NCBI GenBank assembly: GCA_035716005.1 | Contig: DASTKG010000141.1 | Location: forward strand, 1 to 23,753 | Origin: SZUA-252 sp035716005 | GTDB lineage: Bacteria > Eisenbacteria > RBG-16-71-46 > SZUA-252 | DNA length: 23,753 bases | Direction: 5' to 3' | In this document: positions 1-7,616 of the stretch, piece after piece | How the letters are laid out: every line of letters starts with the position of its first letter | Position numbering within the stretch: position 1 is the stretch's first letter | Made by a program: the position numbers and the translations under genes | The notes under the pieces: generated by a model | Seen by the model: the letters and a program-made list of their open reading frames with translations, nothing else | Database searches by the model: none | What the model was told of the DNA's origin: nothing

Positions 1-71
1 CCCCGTGACCCCGTGACATTGACCGCAACGATCGGATATCGGGCCTTCGCCCTCCCGTCTACGATTCGCCC

Positions 72-1277
72 ATGAGTGATGCCATGAGCCCCAGCCACCG
101 CCCCTCGAGCGCGCCCGCTCTTCCGGGCGCTCCCCGCAGGCCGCGCAACGACGACGACCGCTGGCGGGCCGTCCTGGCGCGCGACGAGCGCTACGACGGC
201 CTCTTCGTCACCGCGGTCCGGACGACCGGAATCTACTGCCGTCCGTCCTGCCCGGCGCGCCATCCGCTGCGCGGAAACGTCCGCTTCTACGCCGCTCCCA
301 CGGACGCGGAGGCGGGCGGCTTTCGCGCCTGCCGCCGCTGCCGGCCTCGCGACGCGGCGCCCTGGAACGAGAGCATGGCGCGCGTGGAGCGCGTCTGCCG
401 GCACATCGAGGGGAACCTGGAGGAGCGCCAATCGCTCCGATCCCTCGCGTCGGTGGCGGGGCTCAGTCCGCATCACTTCCTCCGCGTGTTTCAGCGCGCG
501 ACCGGCGTGACGCCCGCGGCCTACGCGGACGCGCGGCGGCTGGAGCGGCTGAAGGGGCATCTACGGCGAAAGGAAGGAGTGACCATGGCGATCTACGACG
601 TGGGCTACGGTTCGAGCAGCCGGCTCTACGAGAGGGCGCCGCGCGCGCTCGGCATGACCCCGGGCGCCTACCGCTCGGGCGGGACGGGAGAGATCATCCG
701 CTACGCCACCGTGGAGACGGCGATTGGCCGGGTCCTCGTGGGCGCGACGGAGCGAGGGCTCTGCAGCGTGAAGATCGGGGCGAACGAAGGGGTCCTGGCG
801 CGCGCGCTTCGCGCCGAGTTCCCCGCCGCCGAAGTCCGCCGCGACCCCGAGGGCGTGGGCCGGTGGATCCGGACGGTCGTGGCGCATCTCGACGGCCGCG
901 AGCCGAAGGCCGCCCTGCCGCTCGACATCCGGGCGACGGCCTTCCAGCGCCAGGTCTGGGAAGCGCTCTGCCGCATTCCGCGCGGCGAGACGCGCACGTA
1001 CCAGGAGATCGCGCGCGAGGTGGGGCGTCCCAAGGCGGCGAGGGCGGTCGGGCGCGCCTGCGCCACGAACCCGGTCCCGATCCTGGTGCCCTGCCATCGC
1101 GTGCTGCGGGGCGGCGGCGCGCTGGGCGGCTACGCGTTCGGGCTTCCCGTGAAGCGCGCGCTCCTGAAGCGGGAGGGCGCCCGGGCCGCGGAAGCCGGCG
1201 TCAGGGATGGGAGAGCGGAAGTCCCCAGGCGAGCGACGACGCGAAAGCGGGAGCGGTCTCGCTCAGCCCGATCGTGA
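72..1277 (+). CDS. ada: Ada-type bifunctional DNA alkylation repair protein / transcriptional activator
   Basis: A 401-aa protein with the full three-part Ada order. The N-terminal zinc/methylphosphotriester domain (about 28-95) has Cys56, Cys60, Cys87 and Cys90 in the expected CxxxC...CxxC pattern; Cys56 corresponds to the phosphotriester methyl acceptor. An AraC-type helix-turn-helix region follows (about 104-202). The C-terminal O6-methylguanine methyltransferase domain (about 210-368) carries the active-site motif PCHRV with acceptor Cys341. Family knowledge: methylation of the first Cys turns Ada into an activator of alkylation-repair genes, while the second Cys repairs O6-methylguanine directly. 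Compared with E. coli Ada (354 aa) it has an extra ~26-residue N-terminus and an Arg-rich tail of about 30 residues. The tail is encoded where the gene overlaps the convergent neighbour by 77 bases. No good Shine-Dalgarno precedes the ATG at 72, and an in-frame ATG lies four codons later. Family assignment is firm; the start is less so. Confidence 0.95.
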   Translation: MSDAMSPSHRPSSAPALPGAPRRPRNDDDRWRAVLARDERYDGLFVTAVRTTGIYCRPSCPARHPLRGNVRFYAAPTDAEAGGFRACRRCRPRDAAPWNESMARVERVCRHIEGNLEERQSLRSLASVAGLSPHHFLRVFQRATGVTPAAYADARRLERLKGHLRRKEGVTMAIYDVGYGSSSRLYERAPRALGMTPGAYRSGGTGEIIRYATVETAIGRVLVGATERGLCSVKIGANEGVLARALRAEFPAAEVRRDPEGVGRWIRTVVAHLDGREPKAALPLDIRATAFQRQVWEALCRIPRGETRTYQEIAREVGRPKAARAVGRACATNPVPILVPCHRVLRGGGALGGYAFGLPVKRALLKREGARAAEAGVRDGRAEVPRRATTRKRERSRSARS

Positions 1278-2082
1278 CGAAGAGCGACATCGATCGCCCT
1301 TCTTTCGATCGCGAGACGGAGAGGCCGGCCCCCACGGGGCCGTCGTAGCCGTAGATCGCCGACTCGCCGCCGAACAGATTGACCGTCGAGAGCCAGTCGG
1401 TTCCCCACCGGCGGCCGACCGACAGGGTGCCGCTCCACGGACTCCTGAGGTCGAGCGTGTCGAGATCGCCGAGACTCCACCAGGCCGCGTCGACGCCGAC
1501 GACCCAACGCGAACTCGGCGCGACCAGGAGTCCCGCGCTCGCGCCGACGTCCCACGAACCCGTCCCGTAGTTCTCGACGCTCGCCAGAGGAGCCTTGGCG
1601 GCCAGCGAGAGCGTCCCCGAAACGTGGGCGGTGAGGAGTGGCGTCAGGGAGAGCATCGCCATCGGGTCGCCCACGACGACCCGGCGCTCGCCGATCAGCG
1701 AGTCCGGCGCGTCGATCGGCGGACCGTGCGACGCCGGGGCCGGCTTCATCCCCTGGTGACCCTGCTTCACGACTTCGCCCTGCAGAGGCCCCCCGGTCGG
1801 GACCATGCCCACGCCCGTCGTCGTCATGAGATCGCTCGACTGAAGGTGGATCGGGAGCCAGACCCGGCCGGAGAGCCGGGATCCGCCCGTGGCGAGCGCC
1901 GTGGTGAGCGTCCAGGTCGTCGCCTGCTCCGTGAAGATGTAGTCGCCGGTCGCGACGCCGAGCGTTCCCTCGTAGCGGAGCGCGGCCGACGCCGGGGGCG
2001 CGCCGAGCGGCGAGGCGCCCAAGAGAAGCAAAGGGAGCACCGCGAAGGCGGCGCTCCCTCCTGCCGTCGTGCGGCGATGCAT
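1201..2082 (-). CDS. exported beta-barrel-like outer-membrane protein, function unknown
   Basis: A 293-aa protein that I cannot assign to a named family. It starts with a signal peptide (positively charged MHRR, then a Leu/Ala-rich core, cleavage likely near ASA-A at about 34). The rest is an alternating polar/hydrophobic, Gly/Ser/Thr-rich sequence with aromatic residues (for example WVVGVDAAWWSLGD and SLFVTIGLS), as in outer-membrane barrels of the transporter or phenol-degradation MetA-like type. A loop at about 105-125 is rich in His, Met, Gly and Pro. It begins only 10 bases after the stop of the upstream coiled-coil gene, so the two are probably co-transcribed and may work together in the envelope. 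Its 3' end overlaps ada by 77 bases tail to tail. The barrel reading is an inference from composition. Confidence 0.7.
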   Translation of the reverse strand: MHRRTTAGGSAAFAVLPLLLLGASPLGAPPASAALRYEGTLGVATGDYIFTEQATTWTLTTALATGGSRLSGRVWLPIHLQSSDLMTTTGVGMVPTGGPLQGEVVKQGHQGMKPAPASHGPPIDAPDSLIGERRVVVGDPMAMLSLTPLLTAHVSGTLSLAAKAPLASVENYGTGSWDVGASAGLLVAPSSRWVVGVDAAWWSLGDLDTLDLRSPWSGTLSVGRRWGTDWLSTVNLFGGESAIYGYDGPVGAGLSVSRSKEGRSMSLFVTIGLSETAPAFASSLAWGLPLSHP

Positions 2083-2092
2083 CGCGTCCCCG

Positions 2093-2863
2093 CTACGCCG
2101 CGATGCCCGATTGGAGCGTGTTCGCCGATTCCTCGATTTCGCGGAGAATGACGCGCAGCCGATCCCGGACGCGGTCGATCTCGCGCAGCCGGTCGCGGTC
2201 GAGCTCGATCTGCGGATCCTCGGAGAGGCGGTCGCAGTCGCGCGAGAGCAGGCGCACGCGGTCGCGAAGCTGGAGCAGATCCTTCGTGAGATCGCGCGCC
2301 GGGATCAGGATCCCGTCGCCCTTCGACCACGATTCGAGCGCCTTGAGCCGTTCGTCCGCGCGCTTCTGGTCCTGCTCGATTTCCTGCTGATGTTGGGCGC
2401 GAACCAGCTGCTCGTCGGCGTCGGGGGGCGGGCCGGGCCGGGCCGGCATCGCGACGAGGCGATCGAGCCCTTCGTGCGCCTCCTCCATTTCACGGCTCAT
2501 GACGCGAGCCCGGTCCTCGAGCCGCTGCATCGAACCGACGCGCTCCTGCTTCTGGGCGAAGGCGGGGTCCTCCCGGAGCTGCTGCATGTGCCGCTCCATC
2601 TGCTGGAGCCCGGTGCACATCTGCCCCATCCCGGCGCCGAGATCCTTGAAGCTCTGGTGGACCTGCATCGTCATCATCCGCTGATTGAGCTGCTGGAGCT
2701 GGGTCTGGAGCCGCATCATGCGCGCCGACATGTCCTGCATCTGCGCTTGCCGCATCGACTGCATCGCGGCTCCCTGGCCGCCGGGGCCGCCCGGCTGAGC
2801 CGATGAGACCGATCCGGCGGCGGCGACGGCGATCACCAGGCCCGCGGCGATGATTCGTTTCAT
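2093..2863 (-). CDS. exported Met/Gln-rich coiled-coil protein, function unknown
   Basis: A 256-aa protein with a clear signal peptide (MKRIIAAGL... cleaved near SSA-Q, about residue 22). The mature part is almost entirely predicted helix. Residues about 32-75 are strikingly rich in Met and Gln (at least nine Met in roughly 40 residues). Residues about 90-135 and 150-250 are heptad-like and full of Arg, Asp, Glu and Leu, consistent with coiled coils. A proline-rich break lies near 140-150 (PARPGPPPDAD). The start is supported by AAGGAGGG upstream of the ATG. It is the first gene of a two-gene unit with the barrel-like protein 10 bases downstream. It could be a periplasmic chaperone or scaffold, or a metal-binding protein because of the Met cluster; neither is shown by the sequence. 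Confidence 0.75.
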   Translation of the reverse strand: MKRIIAAGLVIAVAAAGSVSSAQPGGPGGQGAAMQSMRQAQMQDMSARMMRLQTQLQQLNQRMMTMQVHQSFKDLGAGMGQMCTGLQQMERHMQQLREDPAFAQKQERVGSMQRLEDRARVMSREMEEAHEGLDRLVAMPARPGPPPDADEQLVRAQHQQEIEQDQKRADERLKALESWSKGDGILIPARDLTKDLLQLRDRVRLLSRDCDRLSEDPQIELDRDRLREIDRVRDRLRVILREIEESANTLQSGIAA

Positions 2864-3031
2864 GGCGTCCCTCCTTGTTGCGCCCGCCCGGCCCGCCGCC
2901 GAAGAGGCGCGGCGTCTGCGAGAGGCGCGTGAGAACTACCCAGAACAACTATGCGCCGAAACGCGGCCGGGCGAGCCGTGGTCCGATGGTACCGTGGGCC
3001 TCTTCGGGGAGGGCGACGAGGTGAGGATGCC

Positions 3032-3070
3032 GCTCGCGCTGCGGCGGCGGTCGCCCGCGCGGGCGCGAGC
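3032..3070 (-). terminator. possible hairpin at the end of the iscS-mnmA-DUF255 unit
   Basis: Immediately after the stop codon of the DUF255 gene there is a perfect 8-bp inverted repeat (GCTCGCGC / GCGCGAGC) with a nested CCCGC/GCGGG. No T-run follows, so intrinsic termination here is uncertain. Confidence 0.3.
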
Positions 3071-5172
3071 TAGGCGAGGAGCGCCGCGAGCGCCGCGGGG
3101 TCGGTGACCGGTTCCTTGCAGGCGAAACCCTCGCAGACGTAGGCCGTCGGCGCGCCGTCTCGCGCGGTCTGCCCCTCGACGTAGGGCGCGAGGTCGCGGA
3201 GCGGGCCGCCGTCGCCGGCCGCGGGGCGAAGGAGCACCACCTTGTTCGGAACGAAGGGGCGCCGCACCGCGACGAGGAGCGCGGCGACGCGGGGATCGTT
3301 CCGTTCGGCCGCGAGGACGATCTCGCGGGTGGGGCCGATCGCGAAGTCGAGCGCGGCGAGAAGCTGCGCGTGCGCCGACGGGACCCGCTCCGCGCTCTTC
3401 GCGAAGGCGCGGAAGAGCCGCTCGGCGCGGCCCTCGTGGACCGAGTCCCCGGTGAAGCGCGCCAGCTTGAGGAGCACGAGCGCGGCCACCGAGTTTCCCG
3501 AGGGCATCGCCCCGTCGTAGATCTCTTTCGCCCGGGCGAGGAGCGGTTCCCCGTCGGTCCCGGTGAAGAAGTAGCCCCCTCCCGCCGCGTCCGCGAAGAG
3601 CTCCTCCATCGCGTCGGCCAGAAGCATCGCGTCGGCCAGGAACGTCGGCTCGAACGTCGCCTCGTAGAGCTCCAGGAGCCCCCAGATGAAGAAGGCGTAG
3701 TCGTCGAGATAACCCGGGTGCGCCGCCTCTCCGTCGCGCCAGCGCGCCAGGAGCCGCCCGTCCTCGCGGCGAAGCCGGTCGAGCACGAAGAAGGCCGCCT
3801 TCGCCGCCGCTTCCGCGAAGGCGGGCTCGCCCAGGACCTGCGCGGTCCGCGCCGCGGCCGCGATCATGAGACCGTTCCACGAGGTGAGCACCTTGTCGTC
3901 GCGATGGGGCCGGACGCGGCTCGAACGGGCGGCGAGGAGTTTCTGCCGCGCCTGATCGAGGCGCACGCCGAGCTCCGCGGGCTCGAGGCCGAAGCGCTCC
4001 GCGATCTCGCGCGGATCTCCCGCGACGTGGAGGATGTTCGTGCCCGGACGTCCGCCGTGGGCCGGATCGATCCAGTTGCCTCCCGCCTCCACGCTGAAGG
4101 CCGCCTCCGCGATCGCCGCCTCCTCGGCGCCGAGCGCCTCGCGAATCTCCGCGGCGGTCCAGACGTAGAACTTTCCTTCCTCGCCCTCGCTGTCGGCGTC
4201 CTCCGCCGAGAGGAATCCCCCCTCGGGGCCCGTCAGATCGCGCACGACGTAGGTCACGATCTCGCGCGCGACGGCCGCGTAGAAGCGGCTCCCCGTCGCC
4301 TGCGCGCACTCGATGTAGGCGAGCGTGAGGAGCGCCTGGTCGTAGAGCATCTTCTCGAAGTGGGGCACCTTCCATTCGCGGTCGGTGGAGTAGCGGTGGA
4401 ACCCGAATCCGACGTGATCGTAGATGCCGCCGCGGCGCATGGCGTGGAGCGTCCGCTCCACCATGTCGAGCGCCCGTCCGTCGCCCGACCGCTTCCACCA
4501 GCGAAGGAGGAACGAGAGCTGATGGGGCGTCGGAAATTTCGGCGCGCTCCCGAAACCCGCGTGCTCTTCGTCGAAGCGGCCCAGGAGCTGCTCGAAGCCG
4601 AGATGGAGCGCCTCCTGCCCGGGCGCCGCGTCGCCCGCCGACTCGGCGGCGCCGAGCTGCTCGCCGACCGCCGCCGCGATCCGCGTCGCGGCGTCGAGCA
4701 CCTTGTCGCGCTGCCCCTCCCACGCGGAGGCCACCTGGAAGAGGACCTCGCGCAGTCCGGGCCGGCCGAAGCGCGTGGCCGGAGGGAAGTAGGTCCCGGC
4801 GAAGAAGGGCTCCTTCTCGGGCGTGAGGAAGAGGGTGAGCGGCCAGCCGCCGCTCCCGGTGAGCGCCTGGCAGACCGTCATGTAGACGTGGTCGACGTCG
4901 GGGCGCTCCTCCCGGTCGACTTTGACGGCGACGAAGTGCTCGTTCAGGATCGCGGCGATCTCCTCCGACTCGAACGATTCGCGCTCCATGACGTGACACC
5001 AGTGGCAGGTCGAATAACCGATGGAGAGGAAGATCGGCTTGTCGTCCCGGCGGGCGCGTTCGAACGCCTCCTCGCCCCAGGGATACCAGTCGACCGGATT
5101 GCGCGCGTGCTGGAGGAGGTAGGGGCTCTTCTCCCGGGCGAGGCGGTTCTCGCGGGCGGGTTCGCCGCTCAC
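3070..5172 (-). CDS. thioredoxin-fold DUF255 protein (YyaL / SPATA20-like)
   Basis: A 700-aa member of the YyaL/SPATA20 family, matching its usual length (about 690). Residues about 1-170 form the thioredoxin-like DUF255 domain: the family signature KSPYLLQHARNPVDWYPW (15-32), a redox-type CHWC (Cys56, Cys59), VKVDREERPD (83-92) and GGWPLTLFLTP (108-118). Residues about 190-660 resemble the (alpha/alpha)6 barrel seen in this family. The end has a conserved-looking Cys pair, CEGFAC (Cys680, Cys685). The open frame extends far upstream through mnmA, but the family N-terminus begins at the GTG at 5172. That GTG overlaps the mnmA TGA as GTGA, so translation is probably coupled to mnmA. The biochemical role of the family is unsettled. 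The position after iscS and mnmA suggests a link to thiol or sulfur chemistry, which is an inference. Confidence 0.92.
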   Translation of the reverse strand: MSGEPARENRLAREKSPYLLQHARNPVDWYPWGEEAFERARRDDKPIFLSIGYSTCHWCHVMERESFESEEIAAILNEHFVAVKVDREERPDVDHVYMTVCQALTGSGGWPLTLFLTPEKEPFFAGTYFPPATRFGRPGLREVLFQVASAWEGQRDKVLDAATRIAAAVGEQLGAAESAGDAAPGQEALHLGFEQLLGRFDEEHAGFGSAPKFPTPHQLSFLLRWWKRSGDGRALDMVERTLHAMRRGGIYDHVGFGFHRYSTDREWKVPHFEKMLYDQALLTLAYIECAQATGSRFYAAVAREIVTYVVRDLTGPEGGFLSAEDADSEGEEGKFYVWTAAEIREALGAEEAAIAEAAFSVEAGGNWIDPAHGGRPGTNILHVAGDPREIAERFGLEPAELGVRLDQARQKLLAARSSRVRPHRDDKVLTSWNGLMIAAAARTAQVLGEPAFAEAAAKAAFFVLDRLRREDGRLLARWRDGEAAHPGYLDDYAFFIWGLLELYEATFEPTFLADAMLLADAMEELFADAAGGGYFFTGTDGEPLLARAKEIYDGAMPSGNSVAALVLLKLARFTGDSVHEGRAERLFRAFAKSAERVPSAHAQLLAALDFAIGPTREIVLAAERNDPRVAALLVAVRRPFVPNKVVLLRPAAGDGGPLRDLAPYVEGQTARDGAPTAYVCEGFACKEPVTDPAALAALLA

Positions 5173-6296
5173 GGCTCGTTCGCGCGAGCGATCACGCCCC
5201 CCGCCACGACGCGATCCCCGTCGTAGAGAACGAGCGACTGGCCCGGAGTGAGGGCGCGCTGCGGCTCGTCGAAGCGGACGTCGGCCTCGCCCTCGCCGCG
5301 GGGCGTCCACGCGGCCGCGGCCGGCGGGTGGGCGTAGCGGATCTTGGCCGCGCCGCGGAGCGTGCCCGCCACGCTCGTCTCGCCTCCGGCGACGGGAGGC
5401 GTGGGATAGGAGACGCGCGTCACGCGGACGTCGCGGCCGTAGAGCGCCTCCTCCGGCCCCACCTCCACGGTCCCCGTCGCCGCGTCGATGCGCGTCACGT
5501 AGAGCGGGACGCCGGCCGACACCTCGACGCCGCGGCGCTGTCCGACCGTGAAGGCATGGATGCCGTCGTGCTCGCGCCACGCGCGGCCGTCGGCGTCGCG
5601 CACGGCGCCGCGCGGCGAGGCGGCGAGCCGCTCCGGGAATCTCTCGCGCAGGAAATCGAGGTAGCGCTTCCCCTCCACGAAACAGATGTCCTGGCTCTCG
5701 CGCTTGTCCGCGACGCCGAGGCCGAGCGCTCGGGCGCGGGCGCGCACCTCCTCCTTCCGGAGATGCCCGATCGGGAAGAGGGAGCGCTCGAGCGTCGAGG
5801 GATGGAGCCCCCAGAGCACGTACGACTGGTCCTTCGCCGGATCGACGGCGCGCAGAAGCGTGGCGCGGCCCGCCTCGTCGGCGCCGCGCCGCGCGTAGTG
5901 CCCGGTGGCCACGTAATCGCAGCCGAACGACTCCGCGCGCCGCATCAGCTCGCCGAACTTGAGCCAGTTGTTGCACTGGACGCACGGATTCGGCGTGCGG
6001 CCCGCCAGGTACTCGCCCACGAAGTCCTCGATCACGTGCTCGCGAAAGTCCTTCTCGAGATCCAGCACGTAGTGGGCGAACCCGAGCCGCCGCGCCGTCA
6101 GGCGGCAGTCGTCGATCGCTTCGAGCGTGCAGCAGCCGCGCGACGGCGACGCGCCCTCCGAGTAGCACCAGAGCTTCATGGTGACGCCGATGACGGTGTG
6201 CCCGGCCTCCTGGAGGAGGGCGGCCGCCACGGCGCTGTCGACCCCGCCGCTCATGGCGACGAGGATGGTGGCGGGACGATCGGGAAGGACGTTCAT
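5169..6296 (-). CDS. mnmA: tRNA-specific 2-thiouridylase MnmA
   Basis: A 375-aa protein, the normal MnmA length. It installs the 2-thio group on the wobble uridine (U34) of Lys, Glu and Gln tRNAs using ATP and a persulfide sulfur. Visible motifs: PP-loop SGGVDS (16-21) for tRNA adenylation; TPNPCVQC (101-108), where Cys105 matches the first catalytic Cys; GHYAR (132-136); and SQDICFVEG (201-209), where Cys205 matches the second catalytic Cys. The C-terminal beta domain (FTVGQRRG onward) is present. The ATG at 6296 gives the expected N-terminus. It lies 32 bases after the iscS-type gene, which probably supplies its sulfur, and its stop overlaps the start of the DUF255 gene. No TusABCDE-like relay is present in this window, so direct desulfurase-to-MnmA transfer, as in the B. 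subtilis YrvO-MnmA pair, is plausible. Confidence 0.97.
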   Translation of the reverse strand: MNVLPDRPATILVAMSGGVDSAVAAALLQEAGHTVIGVTMKLWCYSEGASPSRGCCTLEAIDDCRLTARRLGFAHYVLDLEKDFREHVIEDFVGEYLAGRTPNPCVQCNNWLKFGELMRRAESFGCDYVATGHYARRGADEAGRATLLRAVDPAKDQSYVLWGLHPSTLERSLFPIGHLRKEEVRARARALGLGVADKRESQDICFVEGKRYLDFLRERFPERLAASPRGAVRDADGRAWREHDGIHAFTVGQRRGVEVSAGVPLYVTRIDAATGTVEVGPEEALYGRDVRVTRVSYPTPPVAGGETSVAGTLRGAAKIRYAHPPAAAAWTPRGEGEADVRFDEPQRALTPGQSLVLYDGDRVVAGGVIARANEP

Positions 6297-6328
6297 GATC
6301 GGGTGCCGGCGGGCTTCCGCGTCGGGCC

Positions 6329-7489
6329 TCAGGCGGCCAACGTCGGGGACGCCGCGCGAAGCTTCGCCACGACGGGCGGAACGATCTCCAGCACGCGGTC
6401 GATCTCGACGTCGGTGGTGAGACGTCCCACGCTGAACCGAACCGCCGACTGCGCGACCGCGTGCGGAACTCCCATCGCGATCAGGACGCCGGAGGGATGC
6501 GAGGAGCCGGCCTTGCAGGCGGAGCCGGCCGACACGGCGAGGCCCTTCACGTCGAGCGAGAGGATGAGGAGCTCCCCTTCGGCGCCGACGAACGAGAGAT
6601 GCGACGTGTTGCAGACGCGCGGCGCGCCGTCGCCGTGGCGCACGACGTTGGGAACGGCGGCCAGCAGGCCCGCCTCCAGCCGGTCGCGGAGCGCGGCCAT
6701 GCGGGGCGCCGAAGTCTTCATGTCCTCCATCGCCACCTCGCAGGCCCGGCCGAGCCCCACGATGGCGGGAACGTTCTCCGTGCCGGCGCGGCGCCCGCGC
6801 TCGTGCTCTCCGCCGAAGACGAGAGGCGCGAGGCGGGTCCCGCGCCGCACGTAGAGCGCGCCGGCCCCCTTCGGCCCGTAGAACTTGTGGGCCGTGATGG
6901 TCACGAGATTCGCCTGCCACGCCTCCACGTCGATCGCGTACTTCCCCGCGGCCTGGATGGCGTCGACGTGGAAGACGATGCCCTTCGTCGCGCAGAGCGC
7001 CCCGATCTCGGCCGTCGGCTGGATCACGCCCGTCTCGTTGTTCGCGGCCATGATCGAGACGAGGATCGTGTCGGGCCGGAGCGCCGCCGCGACCGCGCCG
7101 GCGGAGAGACGCCCGGTCGGCTCCGGCGCGACGCGCGTCACCTCGAATCCCTCCCGCTCCAGCGCGTCGCACGACTGGCGCACCGCGTCGTGCTCCACGG
7201 CGCTCGTCACGACGTGCCGCCCCTTCGCGGCGAGGGCGCGCGCGGCCCCGACGACTCCCATGTTGTCGGACTCGGTCCCGCCGCCGCAGAAGACGATCTC
7301 GCCCGGCGTCGCGTTCAGCAGCGCCGCCACCTTCGCCCGCGCCTCTTCGACGGCCCCCTTCGCCTCCTGGCCGAACGCGTGCACGCTCGACGCGTTGCCG
7401 TAGTGCTCGCCGAAATAGGGCAGCATCGCGTCGAGCGCCTCGGGACAGCAGGGCGTGGATGCGTTGTAGTCGAGGTAGATGCGGGACAT
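6329..7489 (-). CDS. iscS: cysteine desulfurase, IscS/NifS class
   Basis: A 386-aa PLP enzyme that takes sulfur from L-cysteine to form a persulfide. Visible residues: YLDYNAST at the N-terminus (5-12), His100 in the VEHDAV segment, PLP Lys202 in AHKFYGPKG, and the catalytic Cys325 in SAGSACKAGS, set in the longer loop typical of class I (IscS/NifS) enzymes. The open frame extends 19 codons further upstream, but the ATG at 7489 gives the family N-terminus and is preceded by AAAGGGG. It is the first gene of the unit with mnmA (32-base gap), so sulfur delivery to tRNA thiolation is its most likely job here. Iron-sulfur assembly cannot be excluded; no iscU or iscA is nearby. The gene symbol reflects the family, not proven orthology. 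Confidence 0.93.
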   Translation of the reverse strand: MSRIYLDYNASTPCCPEALDAMLPYFGEHYGNASSVHAFGQEAKGAVEEARAKVAALLNATPGEIVFCGGGTESDNMGVVGAARALAAKGRHVVTSAVEHDAVRQSCDALEREGFEVTRVAPEPTGRLSAGAVAAALRPDTILVSIMAANNETGVIQPTAEIGALCATKGIVFHVDAIQAAGKYAIDVEAWQANLVTITAHKFYGPKGAGALYVRRGTRLAPLVFGGEHERGRRAGTENVPAIVGLGRACEVAMEDMKTSAPRMAALRDRLEAGLLAAVPNVVRHGDGAPRVCNTSHLSFVGAEGELLILSLDVKGLAVSAGSACKAGSSHPSGVLIAMGVPHAVAQSAVRFSVGRLTTDVEIDRVLEIVPPVVAKLRAASPTLAA

Positions 7490-7540
7490 CGGCGTTTCCC
7501 CTTTGGAACGCGTTCGGGAGGGAGGGCGGCCCCTCGAGGA

Positions 7541-7586
7541 TATCAAACGACGCGGGCCGGGCGCAATCGAGGCGCCCGGCCCGTCG
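7541..7586 (-). terminator. intrinsic terminator after the TPR/cyclophilin unit
   Basis: A perfect 11-bp GC stem (7554-7564 with 7572-7582) with a 7-base loop is extended by CGAC/GTCG (7548-7551 with 7583-7586) around a two-base bulge. On the minus strand it is followed by TTTGATA. It lies about 30 bases after the cyclophilin stop and upstream of iscS, so it probably separates the two transcription units. Confidence 0.7.
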
Positions 7587-7616
7587 AGAGTCCGATCCGA
7601 ATGGAAACGAGGCGCG

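Noticed and set aside
1..71. Promoter or operator before ada (TTGACC at 19-24; tandem CCCGTGAC)
   Set aside because: TTGACC has no -10 partner at a usable distance, and an eight-base tandem in 71 bases is too little to call an Ada box or operator.
2936..4999. 687-codon minus-strand frame overlapping the DUF255 gene
   Set aside because: Same strand but wrong frame; the product is an Arg/Gly/Ala string, whereas the overlapping frame contains the conserved family motifs.
3370..5226. Long plus-strand open frame opposite the DUF255 gene
   Set aside because: It is the antisense shadow of a well-supported gene. Its product is Arg/Glu/Leu-rich low-complexity sequence with no recognisable domain, typical of stop-poor antisense frames in very GC-rich DNA.
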